From Dactylonectria macrodidyma (Eukaryota; Ascomycota; Sordariomycetes; Hypocreales; Nectriaceae), in assembly GCA_020744425.1 (NCBI GenBank), contig JAGMUV010000021.1, forward strand, positions 1,116,001 through 1,180,000: DNA of 64,000 bases. Direction: 5' to 3'. Made by a program: the position numbers and the translations under genes. A model generated the notes under the pieces. That model did not search any database, had not been told where the DNA came from, and saw nothing but the letters and a program-made list of their open reading frames with translations. Each line of letters begins with the position of its first letter. Position 1 is the stretch's first letter. Shown here piece by piece: positions 11,692-22,072 of the stretch.

Positions 11692-12235
11692 TTACTCTCT
11701 GCGTGGTTTTTTGACCTCCCGACCGCTCCGTGTGCACTGGCAGTGCTTTGTTACCACCATAAAGTCTTCACTTTCGTCCTCTGACCTGACACTCACCTCA
11801 ATCACTGACTCGACCTCCTTATCCGCATCTACCCCTATTTCTGCCTCCTTTGAGTCATGAAGAGCTTCTCTAGCCGCTAGAGCCTCCGCTAGAGCCATGA
11901 ATCGTCGGTTCAGATTCGGTACCGCCTTTCTTTTCTTCCCTCGCCGCACTTGGGCCATCTGCTCCTCGAGGCCAGTAATCCGCCCATTCTGAACGGCCAC
12001 CTTCATCTCTAAGGCTTCTAACCCCCTTGCGATCTTACTGTACTTCCGCCGGGTCGGGCGACTTCGGTTTTTGGCCATATCCCTCACTTGCCGGCTCGTT
12101 TTCAGCATATCATCTGAGTGCAGTTGAGGAGGGCTGGGTGTCTCGAACCGTTCTGTCACTTTTTCTTTGTCTGGTTGAATTTCCGGACGTATTAGAGCTT
12201 TATAGCGGTTTATTGGCCAATTTCTAGTAAATCTC
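11692..12235 (-). pseudogene. Pogo/CENP-B-type transposase, C-terminal fragment
   Basis: The minus-strand frame carries a tail typical of fungal pogo-like DDE transposases. It starts with WPINRYKAL, then a Pro/Ser-rich segment (ETPSPPQ), a coiled-coil-like stretch (about residues 40-75), the basic hallmark GKKRKAVPNLNRRFMALAE, and an acidic end. The catalytic DDE core is missing upstream of about 12235, so the copy is 5' truncated. It is on the opposite strand from the pogo element at 12314-14173 and is a different subfamily (no CCHC knuckle). Confidence 0.65.
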
Positions 12236-12313
12236 TAGCTAGACAAGATAATATCCTTCCTCATGCCTGCCTCCCTGGCTTTCGCATATGCCCGAATAAA
12301 GTTAACTTTGTTA

Positions 12314-12363
12314 ACGTATGTGTTACCCGTGCGTCGCATCCAACCATGCGTCGCACTTTTCCT
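12314..12363 (+). repeat. Left TIR of pogo copy A
   Basis: Begins ACGTATGTGTTACCCGTGCG and contains two GCGTCGCA octamers, a likely transposase-binding repeat. It matches the right arm at 14124-14173 in inverted orientation with two mismatches. Confidence 0.9.
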
Positions 12364-12411
12364 TTTTACATCTAACTTTTCACTTTATTAAGTAAATCTC
12401 AACCACCAAAC

Positions 12412-14067
12412 ATATCACAATCAAATACCGAGGCAAAAACCCTTCTTGCTCTTCAAGCCCTTCAAAATAACCCAAAATTAAGTGTCCGACACGCTGAAAG
12501 CATATATAAGGTCAACAAGCATAGGCTACGTCGCCGACGGAAGGGCATTCAATCTCGACGCGATTGGATCAACCCATCACGTCGGCTATCTGATCTAGAG
12601 GAACAGATCATTGTTCAGTTCGTTCTTGATCTAGATTCGCGAGGATTTCCTCCGCGACTGCGTGGTGTTGAAGAAATGGCCAATCGACTGCTCGCCGACC
12701 GCGACGCGTCACCTGTCGGCAAGCGCTGGGCTTCTAACTTCGTCAAGCGACAACCAGACCTCAAGACGCGTTTTAATCGTAGATATGACTATCAGAGGGC
12801 CAAATGCGAAGACCTGACTATTATTCGCAATTGGTTCAGGCTCGTGGAGAATACAATCGCGAAATACGGTATCAACCTAGCTGATATCTACGACTTTGAT
12901 GAGACTGGCTTTATGATGGGCGTCATTGCAAGCGGAATGGTTATCACGGGCGCAGAAAGGCGTGGAAAGGCAAAATCAGTACAGCCTGGAAACCGAGAAT
13001 GGGTTACAGCTATTCAGGCGATCAATGCCGAAGGCTGGGCGATCGCGCCGTTCATCGTAGTCGAGGGCCAATATCACCTCGCCAGCTGGTACCGAGAAAG
13101 CAACCTCCCGGGAGATTGGGCTATTGTAATGACTCAAAATGGATGGACCGATAATAAGACAGGTCTTGAGTGGCTTAAGCACTTTGATCGGCACACCAAG
13201 GCCCGATCAACCGGTCGCTATCATCTTCTCATCCTCGATGGGCACGATAGTCACTACTCGGTCGACTTTGAGAAATATTGTGAAGACAGCCGCATTATTA
13301 CGCTGTGCATGCCGCCTCATTCGTCTTATCTACTCCAGCCTCTTGATGTCGGGTGCTTTGGGCCGCTCAAAAAAGCATACGGTCGAGAAATTGAGTAACC
13401 GATCAGGTGCTCGATAACCCATGTTTCCAAGACCGAGTTCTTCTCGGCCTTTTATGCCGCCCATGAAGCCGCCATGACAGGGAGTAATATTGAGGGAGGT
13501 TTTCGAGGGGCCGGACTTGTTCCCTTGAACCTAGAAAATGGCATATCAAAGCTTGATGTGCAGCTACGGACTCTAACACTGGCTGCAGAGGAGGTCAGCC
13601 TCCCTGACCCTTGGGTCTCGAAGACCCTAAAGACAGTGCTTGAGGCCAGTTCGCAGTCTGAATACCTTAAAAGACGAGTGAGAAGGCATTAGAGCAGCTC
13701 TCCAGCATCTATCCTTGAGGCGCTTGAGTCATTTTCTAAAGGAATAAAGGCAATAATGTATCAAATGGCATTATTAAAGTCTGAGAACCAGATCCTTCGA
13801 CAGGCAAATGAGACTCTTAGCAAGCGGCGCAGAGCAAAAAGAACCCGCCTACAGAATAGAGGGAAGATGACTGTAGAGGAAGGAAGGGAAGCAATTGATT
13901 AAATAGATGTCAATACACAGGTACAAGCTGAATCGTCGAAAAGTAGTGGTCAAGGAGGGTCAGCGCAATGGAAGGAAAGGCGCTGTAGAACTTATAGAAA
14001 GACTGGCCATAATGCAAGGACTTGTCAAATTACTGTTAAGGTGTCTAGAGAAGAGCATAGCGATTAG
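12412..14067 (+). pseudogene. Pogo/Fot transposase (HTH, DDE core, CCHC knuckle), three stops
   Basis: One continuous frame from about 12412. It starts with an HTH region (LSVRHAESIYKV), then a CENP-B-type DNA-binding part, then the DDE_1 core: YDFDETGF (first Asp), LLILDGHDSH (second) and LLQPLDVGCFGP (third). The C-terminus has a coiled-coil segment and a degenerate zinc knuckle (Cys-Arg-Thr-Tyr instead of CxxC, then GHNARTC). Stops: TAA 13396-13398, TAG 13690-13692, TAA 13900-13902; the normal end is TAG at 14065. At the first stop the sister copy B reads CAT, and CAA->TAA fits the comparison. The expected initiator is ATA at 12412, where ATG->ATA is likely. The catalytic Asps survive, so the loss is recent relative to copy B. 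Confidence 0.9.
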
Positions 14068-14123
14068 TTTGAACTGATTGAATGTCGCGTTGTATTTTTA
14101 TTGAAGTTCTTATATTAAAGGCT

Positions 14124-14173
14124 AGGAAAAGTGCGATGCATGGTTGGATGCGACGCACGGGTGACACATACGT
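14124..14173 (-). repeat. Right TIR of pogo copy A
   Basis: Reverse complement of the left arm; one of the two mismatches changes GCGTCGCA to GCATCGCA, a G-to-A type change consistent with RIP. Confidence 0.9.
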
Positions 14174-14239
14174 TAGCCTTTACAATATTAGTGTTTTTTA
14201 GCCAATAAAGAATTCATATTAAAAAGAACTTAGGAATCT

Positions 14240-14960
14240 ATTCGGAAAGGCAACATAACGTTTTCCCGTAAAGACTTCGCCACTGCATTCTCAAAGATCT
14301 ACAGAGACGGCTTTAAGAGATATAACATCATGTCAGGGTTCGAAAAAGCCGGTATTTGGCCCACATCTTTGAAGCCCATGATCGACCGCATCCTCGCCAA
14401 GCACCGCAGAGAGCGAAATGCGATCCATCCGTCTGTTCTTAAGATGTTGCCTTCAGAGACTCGATTTTAGGATGCTCAAGACCAGATAGAGCGGATCTAC
14501 AGGCAGTACCAGGAGGTCATAAGCTCCCCAACCCTTAAAGCTATCGCCAACATCCGCGACATTGTGACTAAGTCGGGCCTGCTGCATCGAGAACGTAAAG
14601 CCATTGCCTCACACCGGCTTAATCATATCGAGAAATACGGGAAAAGAAGGAGGCCCGACCAGCGCGTACGGCCAAGTGGTGACTTCATCATAAATGTTAG
14701 ATTTCCTAAGATTCGGGCTCAGCATGAAGCAGCTATGGCAGCAGCAGAGGCCAAGGAACAGCGTTCTCAACTGCGGTCAGGCAGATCTAACATTCTTCAG
14801 GAGATAAGGGCTCTCAAGGCTGCTTAGCGGTAGGAAATTCAGTCCCGGGGAGTCAGGTATCTGCCGAGACTAACTTAGAACCAGTGGCTCTAAGAGACCG
14901 GCCACCTCGACTAATACAAAGACTTCGAAGCAAATCGAAAGCATCATAATGACTCCCTTA
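14240..14960 (+). pseudogene. Second pogo-type transposase, C-terminal fragment
   Basis: An open frame reads RKDFATAFSKIYRDGFKRYN then MSGFEKAGIWPTSLKPMID, the usual stretch after the DDE core of fungal CENP-B/Tigger-type transposases. A single TAG at about 14468 (after SETRF) interrupts it; then comes a basic helical part (HRERKAIASHRLNHIEKYGK) and an Ala-rich coiled coil ending at 14825. Residues before the FEKAGIWP block are absent. It is not the same family as copy A, which lacks this tail. Copy A lies just upstream and may have landed beside or in it. Confidence 0.6.
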
Positions 14961-15696
14961 GCCAGCGGCCAAAGAAGTCACTTTCTAAAGCCCAAGAACA
15001 ACACCCGCCTTGCTACAAGACCGATTATCGCGATGGATCAGAGTGCCTGGCCTAATGATGATAATAACGTCGAATTCATCCTCACAGGATCGCTCTAAGA
15101 AGAGGAAGACGATGAAGATGATGAAGTCAATCTCATAGGATTTAGTGACCTAGGCGGCGGGAAATTCCTGATCTTACAACGCCTCCAGGGATAACATCAT
15201 CGCCACCCCCTGGTGCCCTGGATCTAGTCGATGACGCTGATGACGATAATATCATAACACCGCAACTTCCCGACCTAATGCTAACAGTACGCAGATACGA
15301 TGGCATTGAGAAGATGCTAAAGGAATTTCGTGACGATCAGGCTACTAGGAAGGTGGAGGCAACACATCGTCAACAGGGTCCTGATCGGCAGCCAGAATCA
15401 GGCCCTAGGAAAGGGCGGCGCAATTGAGGCCGAAAATGCGATTTCCGCTATTTTCTATCAATTTGTGTGTTTCTAGCTATTTCGTAGCTTTCCAACGAGC
15501 CTAGTTACAGCTTATTTCCTTTTTAAATGACTCTGTCATAAAGTCTGAAAGATGATGATCCTGAAATTGCTGATTTTACAGCTTGAAGGCAGCCGCTTAC
15601 CTTGACACACATTTTCCTGGCTGACACAGGGTTTCCGGACCAACCTCGGGACGAGGTTGGTAGGCGGCTTGCCCCACAATGCCAACGGGTATTATT
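14961..15696. other. Degenerate stretch, possibly coding remnant
   Basis: Holds short frames with acidic runs (EEEDDEDDEV near 15100) and a basic end (PRKGRRN near 15420), separated by stops. It could be the eroded 3' part of the transposon fragment upstream. No domain recognised. Confidence 0.3.
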
Positions 15697-15875
15697 GAAA
15701 GCCAGCCGCGGCAGGAAGCATAGGAATATTGCGTTATGATTGATCTGACTAGCTAGAAAAGGGGAGACGCCGCAGTCGGCTTTTTGATCAGCGATGTCGG
15801 CTGTTGCCTTACAAATTAGGTGGAAATCGGGACGGTGGCTAAACCCGGATTGTACGGTCGGATCCACACCAACAG
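15697..15875. repeat. Dispersed 180-bp repeat, copy 1 (uninterrupted)
   Basis: Sequence from GAAAGCCAGCCGCGGCAGG to ATCCACACCAACAG. It is nearly identical to the two halves at 46786-46811 and 52379-52536, which are separated by Copia sequence. Here the GCATA at 15718-15722 is uninterrupted, so this is a paralogous empty site for the Copia insertion. Read on the minus strand the repeat starts TGTTGG, so it may be part of an old LTR; that is inference. Confidence 0.8.
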
Positions 15876-15877
15876 GT

Positions 15878-16133
15878 ATCCCTTTGACTGTCGTAAGACT
15901 ACACTTGACCTATAGTCCCCACGGAGGCCCGGGAGATCAACGGTACGCTTTGTGACTTCAAAAAGCTATATAGTCATAGGAAAACTTATGTACTGTGATG
16001 TAGATCCCTCTAAGTCGTGACTTCCGGCGCCATATAAAATATGTGGGATCCTATGTACCTCAGCTTTCGCAATTTTTCGTTGGCTCGAATCCCTGCTACT
16101 AGCGTAAGTGTAGGCTTACGACAGTCAAAGGGA
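15878..16133. mobile_element. TA-flanked MITE, family 1, copy 1 (256 bp)
   Basis: Terminal inverted repeats of about 30 bp begin TCCCTTTGACTGTCGTAAG and are flanked by TA at 15876-15877 and 16134-16135. No coding capacity. The ends share the pattern TCCC...GTCGTAAGcCT with the element at 30794-31078, so the two form a family of miniature Tc1/mariner-like elements. Confidence 0.8.
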
Positions 16134-16759
16134 TATTTTAATCATCCTCCTGACCACGACGCCAAAAAGTATACCAACGTAATGGGCCACTTTATTTGCT
16201 TTAGTGCATACTCCGCGTCTCCACGAGGACTGACCGAAACGGGTAACTCGCACACTCAAATTTGTGATCCCAAATGGACAAAAGTCCCAGCCTCCCGTTG
16301 TTTGGTTACATCCTAGACAAGGGCCCCATCAAGCAACTACGAAACCCCCCAAAAATTTCCTAATACAGAAGGAAGTCACCCTCCGTGTTCAGCCATCGTG
16401 ATGGACACGCGACCCAGGGTGAGCGGAATCACCTACGGTGGCATTTAGGCTAGTGAGCCGGTAGCCGGCCTTTTTCATCGTTGATGACCCAGGTGAGGAA
16501 GGGGGTGAAGGTTTTGTTGTGGATCTCTTCCCAGTCCTTGCCGTTGTTGGGGACATATGCGGCGTCGTAACGTTCTCCGCGCCATGCCCTTCCCGGATTG
16601 CGTCTTTCTCCCGACTTACTGGGGCTTCGCTTGTGCCTCTTGCATCGCACGCCACCGTGTTATTAAGTGCTCTTTCAACATCCTTCTCACCGAGCACCTT
16701 GATCGATTTTGGGAGAAGGTCCAGGTCACGATTGATGACCTTGGCCTAGCAGCCCTGAG
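16134..16759. other. No clear gene; possible eroded coding remnant on minus strand
   Basis: A minus-strand frame near 16450-16600 reads GERYDAAYVPNNGKDWEEIH, which looks protein-like, but it is short, runs into stops and could not be assigned to a family. Nothing else is supported. Confidence 0.3.
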
Positions 16760-17047
16760 ATGGCTGGAACGAGGACATCCGCTGTCGACCTTCGATTTGC
16801 ACGTCCTCAAACCACCTGGCAACGTTGTCGACATTCTGGAAGCGATCTCGCCTACGAGTTGGCACAGCCCGTACAGGAGCCCTCGTTTGTGTTCCCGCCC
16901 GACACCCCTAACGCGAGCCTCCCGGATGGTGGCCCTGATGTTTCCGTATCCAGCCGTTCCCATCCGGAAGACCTGAAACTCTTGAACAAAAAGCTTTGCG
17001 CCAAGACAAACATCATTATCATTAGCGGCGCTGGCATCTCGACGTAG
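16760..17047 (+). pseudogene. Sirtuin (NAD-dependent deacylase) N-terminal fragment
   Basis: The frame from ATG 16760 ends LNKKLCAKTNIIIISGAGIS then Thr and stop. GAGIS preceded by a hydrophobic beta strand is the first NAD-binding motif of Sir2 enzymes. TAG at 17045-17047 follows immediately, and GTAAGT, a good splice donor, comes just six bases after it. The original exon probably ended there, with one codon mutated to stop. No downstream Sir2 motifs (catalytic His, zinc Cys pairs) are found, so the rest of the gene is gone. Residues 1-70 are low-complexity and may not belong to the original protein. Confidence 0.6.
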
Positions 17048-19266
17048 GCAGTAAGTCCCGCTTTCATTCCACCGTCAGCCTAACCCCACCCAATGGCATT
17101 ATGTAGATTATAGATTAGGATCCCTAGCTAAGCACGTCTTGTGCCCCAGTAAGGGACTCTACGGGCCTAACGGCTCCCCGGAAAAAAAAATATACATACA
17201 TACATACGTCAACCCATGGGCAGGCAATTTCCGAGGTGAGTATTCCGTCTCAGAGCATGGTCTTGCAAAATGGCTGTAACATCTAACAAATAGAAACATT
17301 TTGATGATGCCTCACCTAACCATCTACATAGTAGGTTATTTTTCACGAAGTGTTACCTCATACAGCAGAGCAGCGCAACACCATGGATGCCATCAGAGTA
17401 ACCTAAATTGTCCTCTCTAGTCCCTGCCGCGCACTCTTTTGCGCCGCAGTACTGTGCCAAGGGCTTGATGCTCAGCCAACTGACGTAAACGTGGAAAATC
17501 AACATAAGTCTTAGCCTTGAGTCTTGGGAAGAAGATCTGGTTCATGTTCCTGAACCCTGCAGCAGACGTCCTCTGTGCCGTGGGCCGGCACTTGTTCTAC
17601 GACAATCTGGATGGAAAGCCGCCTCTGAATTCCTCCTTTGACGTCTGGCATGGCGTGTTGAGATAGAAAGTCAATATTGCGATTAGTAACACCATAGCCT
17701 TTTGCACTAAGGCATTTCTGGCTGTTGCCATTGTGGCGCCATTGTAGCGCCATTGTAGCGCCATTGTAGCGGCGCATGACCAAATCAGCTGGAAGGCGAT
17801 CAAGAATGGTCCTGCAGAAATTGGCCTGATAGACGCCCTCTTCTCATCCAAAGACGACTGGATAAGCACTACGAATGCGAGAATGTGGTGGCACATGCCC
17901 CTTTCTAGCCTTTCTGCGCCTCCTTTTCTAGTATGTATGCACTCAATACTACTTTTCCCAGATAATAGCTAATAGTCAAACAGGGTGCTTTAGGTTATAC
18001 TACTAATCATACCGTCAGCTCTGACTATCATAACGGCATGGGTAAATACTACGGAAGCTATTCGTATGCCCCGTGCTGACTTCACGAACATAAACTTCAC
18101 GACGGTAACGTCAATATTCACAGACATTTACAGAGTATTAGATAGATCGGTGTAGCAGATGACTGAGCTTACCTAAGAGAAGCCCCGATCGTCTGTAAAG
18201 AGAGCGGTCCAGGGGTCCCTAATCGCTCACGAGATCTTATTAACCATAACCCGTCGGTTAATGCCTCGTGGATTCTTGATTTTCACGGACCGTCATTGAA
18301 GTGCACTGCTCTGACTGAAAACAACAAAGGGGCACTTCAAACACATATTTTCACGCAGTACGCCGAGGCGTGGAGTTACGGAGCCCTCGTGAGGGCGAGG
18401 AGGAATTTGGACAGAAAGGCGATGTGAAGAGCTCGGGGAAGGTCTGAGGAGATGTGAACGACAGTGGGCTGATTCAATACAGCTATGAGAACTAATGTTG
18501 AACATGTATGGATCATTTTGGATAGTCTTAATTAAAAATTCGGTCGGTGAAGGTAGGTAGTAGCTTATTATATACACGATTTGGATATCATCCGAGCGCC
18601 TGCTTATGAACCGAATGTGGGAGTACAGCATTGACCGGATACAAGGCGTCACTATGAAGACTATCACAACTCGACATCCCATACATCGACTAGATAGTAA
18701 TTATGGACAAAGTCGACTTTAGCGGAATTCTCCGGAAGAGCTCAGATGGAAGCGAGGCGCTATGGGTTACGCCATGGGGCTCAAGCTGCTTAGAAGCTGC
18801 TTAGAAGCTGGCATACGTAGTAGGGCAGTTGGATTCGGACCAAACCTGATTCAGTAACCTCGCCGATATCCACTTTAAGTAAAATGTCTGAGCATGTCAG
18901 ACAAGGGCCTTTTGTTGCTCGGCTCATTGGATCACCATGTTGAAGCCGAGGGCCTTCGTCCAAGCTGGGTTTCTTGTGAATCACGACTTTATTTGACAGA
19001 GTTACCGATACTAGGTCATCAGAGGAGTTTGACACTGAATCATGGTCAGTCGCTATCAGAGGGCGTTCGATGACGGACTGAATGGGTGGACGCAAGAACT
19101 AATCCGACTAGCTCCAGGACAAACCATCGCCACAGACAGTTAGGCTAACTATAGACAGGCTCAGGGGTAGCCCTGTCCAACCCACCCTGAATTCACAAAA
19201 CTGGGTCACGCCCCCGACACTTGTCTTCGTAGCTTTTCGTTTTAAACCTGCACATACATCTTGAGC
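17048..19266. other. Long stretch without a supported gene
   Basis: Only short frames. A CATA microsatellite lies near 17190-17205 and an 11-bp tandem repeat at 17736-17770. The minus-strand frames around 17500-17900 look partly protein-like but are built across the tandem repeat and were not assigned. The region just before 19267 is the likely promoter of the acyltransferase. Confidence 0.45.
17736..17770. repeat. 11-bp tandem repeat GCGCCATTGTA, three copies
   Basis: Three perfect head-to-tail copies of GCGCCATTGTA followed by GCGG, preceded by a partial GCCATTGTG. A simple minisatellite; no function implied. Confidence 0.85.
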
Positions 19267-20829
19267 ATGGATTTGCTCAGGCGGCTGCTTATGCTGCAGC
19301 CCAGACGCACACAGCCAGCTATAGTTGAGACGGACGAGATCTTCCCAGTCCACTTCTTCGACGACACCAAGACGTACCGGTCCATGGTTGTTACTTGGAC
19401 TCTCCGCTTCGACGACGTGCTTGATGCTGACAAGGTGCACAATGCACTGGACCGGCTGTTGGAAATCGGCGACTGGAGAAGGCTTGGCGGCAGATTGCGA
19501 TTAACGGTGCGGACCTCCATACCATCAACTCATCTTTGATGGCCTCTCTATGAATGTTTGTTCTGACTCGTGCAGACGGACGGCAAGCTGGCCGTCCATG
19601 TCCCGAAGCAGTTCACCGCCGAACGGCCTGCAGTCCGCTTCTCCCATCAGACATTTGACTTGGCGATAGACGAACACCCCATCGGTTGCCAACTACCCAA
19701 AGCAACGGGAAATACCCCGTCAGTGCAGTCAGACCTAAGTCTATTCCGCATCTTCACAGCCCGAGAAGATGCTCCAGCCACTATTGAAGACTTTCTGTAC
19801 AGCGACGAGCCGCAAATGTCTCTGCACATCACGTCTTTCAAAGACGCCACGCTAGTTGCCCTCTTGTGGCCTCATACCATGGCGGGTGCGTTGGGCCTAG
19901 TCGACCTTGTCAACGCCTGGGGACTGGTGCTGGCTGGCCGGGAAGATGAGGTGGCCGAACTCCACGGTGCACGCGAAGATATCCTCAATGGAGTTGGTAC
20001 CGCCTCTGACCCTGATCAAGAGCCCTCTGTTCTAGAACCTCACTTGCTTAAGGGCTTCGATATGGTCAGGTTTGGCTTCAACTTTGCCTGGGAAGTCGTT
20101 TTCGGCTCGAAAATGAAGACCCATATGCTCTACCTACCCTCAGCATTTGTCTCACGCCTTCGACAGCGAGCCGTCAACGATCTCAAGGCAATTTCAGGAG
20201 GAGTCGACCCTCCATTTGTTAGCGAAGGTGACGCCCTGTCTGCATGGGCCACACAGATAGTTGCAAAGACACGAGCCAAAAACCGACCTCTCATCGTCAT
20301 CGGAGCTGTCGACATTCAATCTCGTCTCAAGTCCGTGTTCAAGTCGGGGAGGGCGTACGTGCAAAACACCGCGCTCGGCACATTCACCCCGTTCAAGGCA
20401 CGAGAAGCGACAGAAGAACCATTGGGACAGATTGCATATAAATTCCGCCGCGACATTTTGGAACAAATTACCGATCCGCAACTGAGAACTATGATGCGTG
20501 GCATGCGGACTGCTCCCGCGGGTACTCCGCCGCCCATGTTTGGCGAGACGAATTCGATGCTGGTCGTTGTAAGCAACTGGACAAAGGCCAACTTCTTCAA
20601 GATTGTCGACTTCTCGCCCGCTGTCATTGAGAGATTTCCAGTAGATAAAGAATCACACCAGCCAGGCAAGATGGTCTATCAGCATTCGTTCCTCATGGTC
20701 TCGAGTCCCATGGCAAGGAACGTGCTTAATATCCTGGGCAAGGATTCGAAGGGAAATTATTGGATCGCGGGTATTTTTCCACAGGAGTGGTGGGTGAAAC
20801 TCGAAGAGGAGCTCAAAGTGGACTCATGA
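19267..20829 (+). CDS. BAHD-like acyltransferase (transferase family), 497 aa
   Basis: Exons 19267-19506 and 19576-20829; the 69-bp intron begins GTGCGG, has CTGAC near its 3' end and stops at CAG. The ATG at 19267 is used rather than the TTG six bases before. The family transfers acyl groups from CoA to alcohols or amines, often in secondary metabolism. The N-terminal domain has the typical start (DEIFPVHFFDDTKTYRSMVV) and the HxxxD region near residue 190 reads LLWPHTMAGALG. The catalytic His is present but the usual Asp is Gly. The C-terminal DFG-like segment reads KIVDFSPAV. Length is normal for the family (about 450-500 aa). No stop or frameshift, so the gene looks intact. Substrate unknown; the Asp change leaves activity uncertain. 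Confidence 0.85.
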
Positions 20830-20867
20830 AGGTGATGGGATTCATAGGTAGTGTTGTCCGAAATAGA

Positions 20868-21180
20868 AGCAGCGCAACAGCTCACCACAAACTGGCCTAC
20901 AATAAATCCAGCATCAGATCTTACCTCCATGTGACCTGGAACGGATCCAGCACAACTTACCACAACGTGGACTACAATAGAAGCAGCGCAACGTCCTTCA
21001 AGAGAGGCAGCGCAGCAATTCATCACGATATCGCCTATAATAGATTTGGCGCAGCGTCCTGCAGCGGACCTCACCCCAATGTGCCCTCAGTCATTACGTA
21101 CTTGCTCTGCAATACCGATAGCATCACTCATCTCTCCCATATGTCCCACAATGGACCTGGCACAGCGTCCTCTGTCGGCT
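20868..21180. repeat. Degenerate ~39-bp tandem repeat (minisatellite)
   Basis: About six or seven imperfect units, each with a GCAGCGCA-like start and a CCTACAATAGA-like end. Units vary from 24 to 42 bp. It directly follows the acyltransferase stop codon. Confidence 0.65.
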
Positions 21181-21505
21181 CCACCTATATATCATTTCCT
21201 TGGCTAACATCGCCGCTTCTGGAACAGATTCAGCCTTTCGCGCCTGGTTCTGTCTTAGAAGAGCCGATGACATCACTATCTACATCATGGTTGGGCCCCT
21301 CACCATGGGCTATTGCGGATCCTATAGAGCCCCTGAGTGGAGAGTATTCTGCGGATCAAGTGGCCACCTCAATACGGATTGATGCCACTAAGTCACATTC
21401 AGTAAGCCTACCTCGGCCAGCTCCCCAATCGGGCGATCTGGCTACCGTTACTAACGCGGATCATGAGCGGCCAAACGGGGTCAGATTTGCTAGACTCAGC
21501 TCCTT

Positions 21506-21521
21506 GGGGGGGGGGGGGGGG
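21506..21521. repeat. Poly-G run (16 G)
   Basis: Sixteen consecutive G residues after TCCTT. Length is prone to sequencing error and slippage; it would shift any frame that crosses it. Confidence 0.9.
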
Positions 21522-21644
21522 CACATCACGCTGGACATCAATCCCAATACCAGGCTTAAGGAACAACCCAAAATCGCCAGCTTGGCCAGTCAACTTCCTG
21601 GTCCGGCATTTTCGCTCCGGTGGACGAGACGCCACAAGAATTGA

Positions 21645-22072
21645 GTTGCTCGCGAATTGACGAAGAATATGCGGTGGAACAACAAACGGCCGTACGCCAA
21701 ATCGGGGCGAAGTTGCTCGACCTAAAGCTTGCGAGGTTGGTCGTGTAAGGTTGGTCGTGCACTTGCAGATGAACGCTGGGCCATCAGCAGGTTTCCATAG
21801 GTAGCGTTGCATGAAGAAGTTATGCAATGGTCAGACATTGATAGCGCAAGTCCTGTTCTGAAACAAGGGTAACAAAAATTTCCAGTAAATGTATCGTACT
21901 GTATGCCTTTAGGTGGAAGGGTATCTTTAGGTAATGCTGCTGCGTTTTATTTCATTGAGGCACCTGGTGCGCCACTCCTTTGGGCCACTATTGACCGACT
22001 ATAGCTCGAGGAAAAAGACGCAGCGCTTTCCCCAGCCCTATTAAGTCTAAATTAGGATATGTATTACATATA
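21645..22072. other. Spacer without a gene
   Basis: No ORF of note. It ends at TA (22071-22072), the target duplication of the next transposon. Confidence 0.5.

Larger units (their letters stand above)
12314..14173 (+). mobile_element. Pogo/Fot-type DNA transposon, copy A, complete TIRs
   Basis: A 1860-bp element bounded by ACGTATGTG...CACATACGT and flanked by TA (12312-12313 and 14174-14175), the expected target duplication for Tc1/mariner-pogo elements. The terminal inverted repeats are about 50 bp and differ at two positions. Each contains a direct repeat of GCGTCGCA (GCATCGCA in one arm). The transposase inside is inactivated by nonsense codons. Confidence 0.92.
20826..21644 (+). other. 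Open frame over a degenerate 39-bp minisatellite
   Basis: From about 20868 to 21180 the DNA is made of degenerate units of about 39 bp (consensus about GCAGCGCAAC..CACAA.GTGGCCTACAATAGATCC). Units are mostly multiples of three, so a 272-codon plus frame stays open and reads as repeats of Asn-x-Ser-Ser followed by about nine residues ending Tyr or Trp. The frame's ATG overlaps the acyltransferase stop as ATGA. It also contains a 16-G run at 21506-21521. The minus strand is open as well over 20757-21074. Whether either strand is translated is unknown; no homology recognised. Confidence 0.4.

Noticed and set aside
16389..16697. Minus-strand gene near the sirtuin fragment
   Set aside because: Protein-like words occur in two frames, but no family could be named and stops are frequent.
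17511..17896. Possible P450 or other enzyme remnant on the minus strand
   Set aside because: Only vague resemblance, and the frame runs through an 11-bp tandem repeat. No diagnostic motif.
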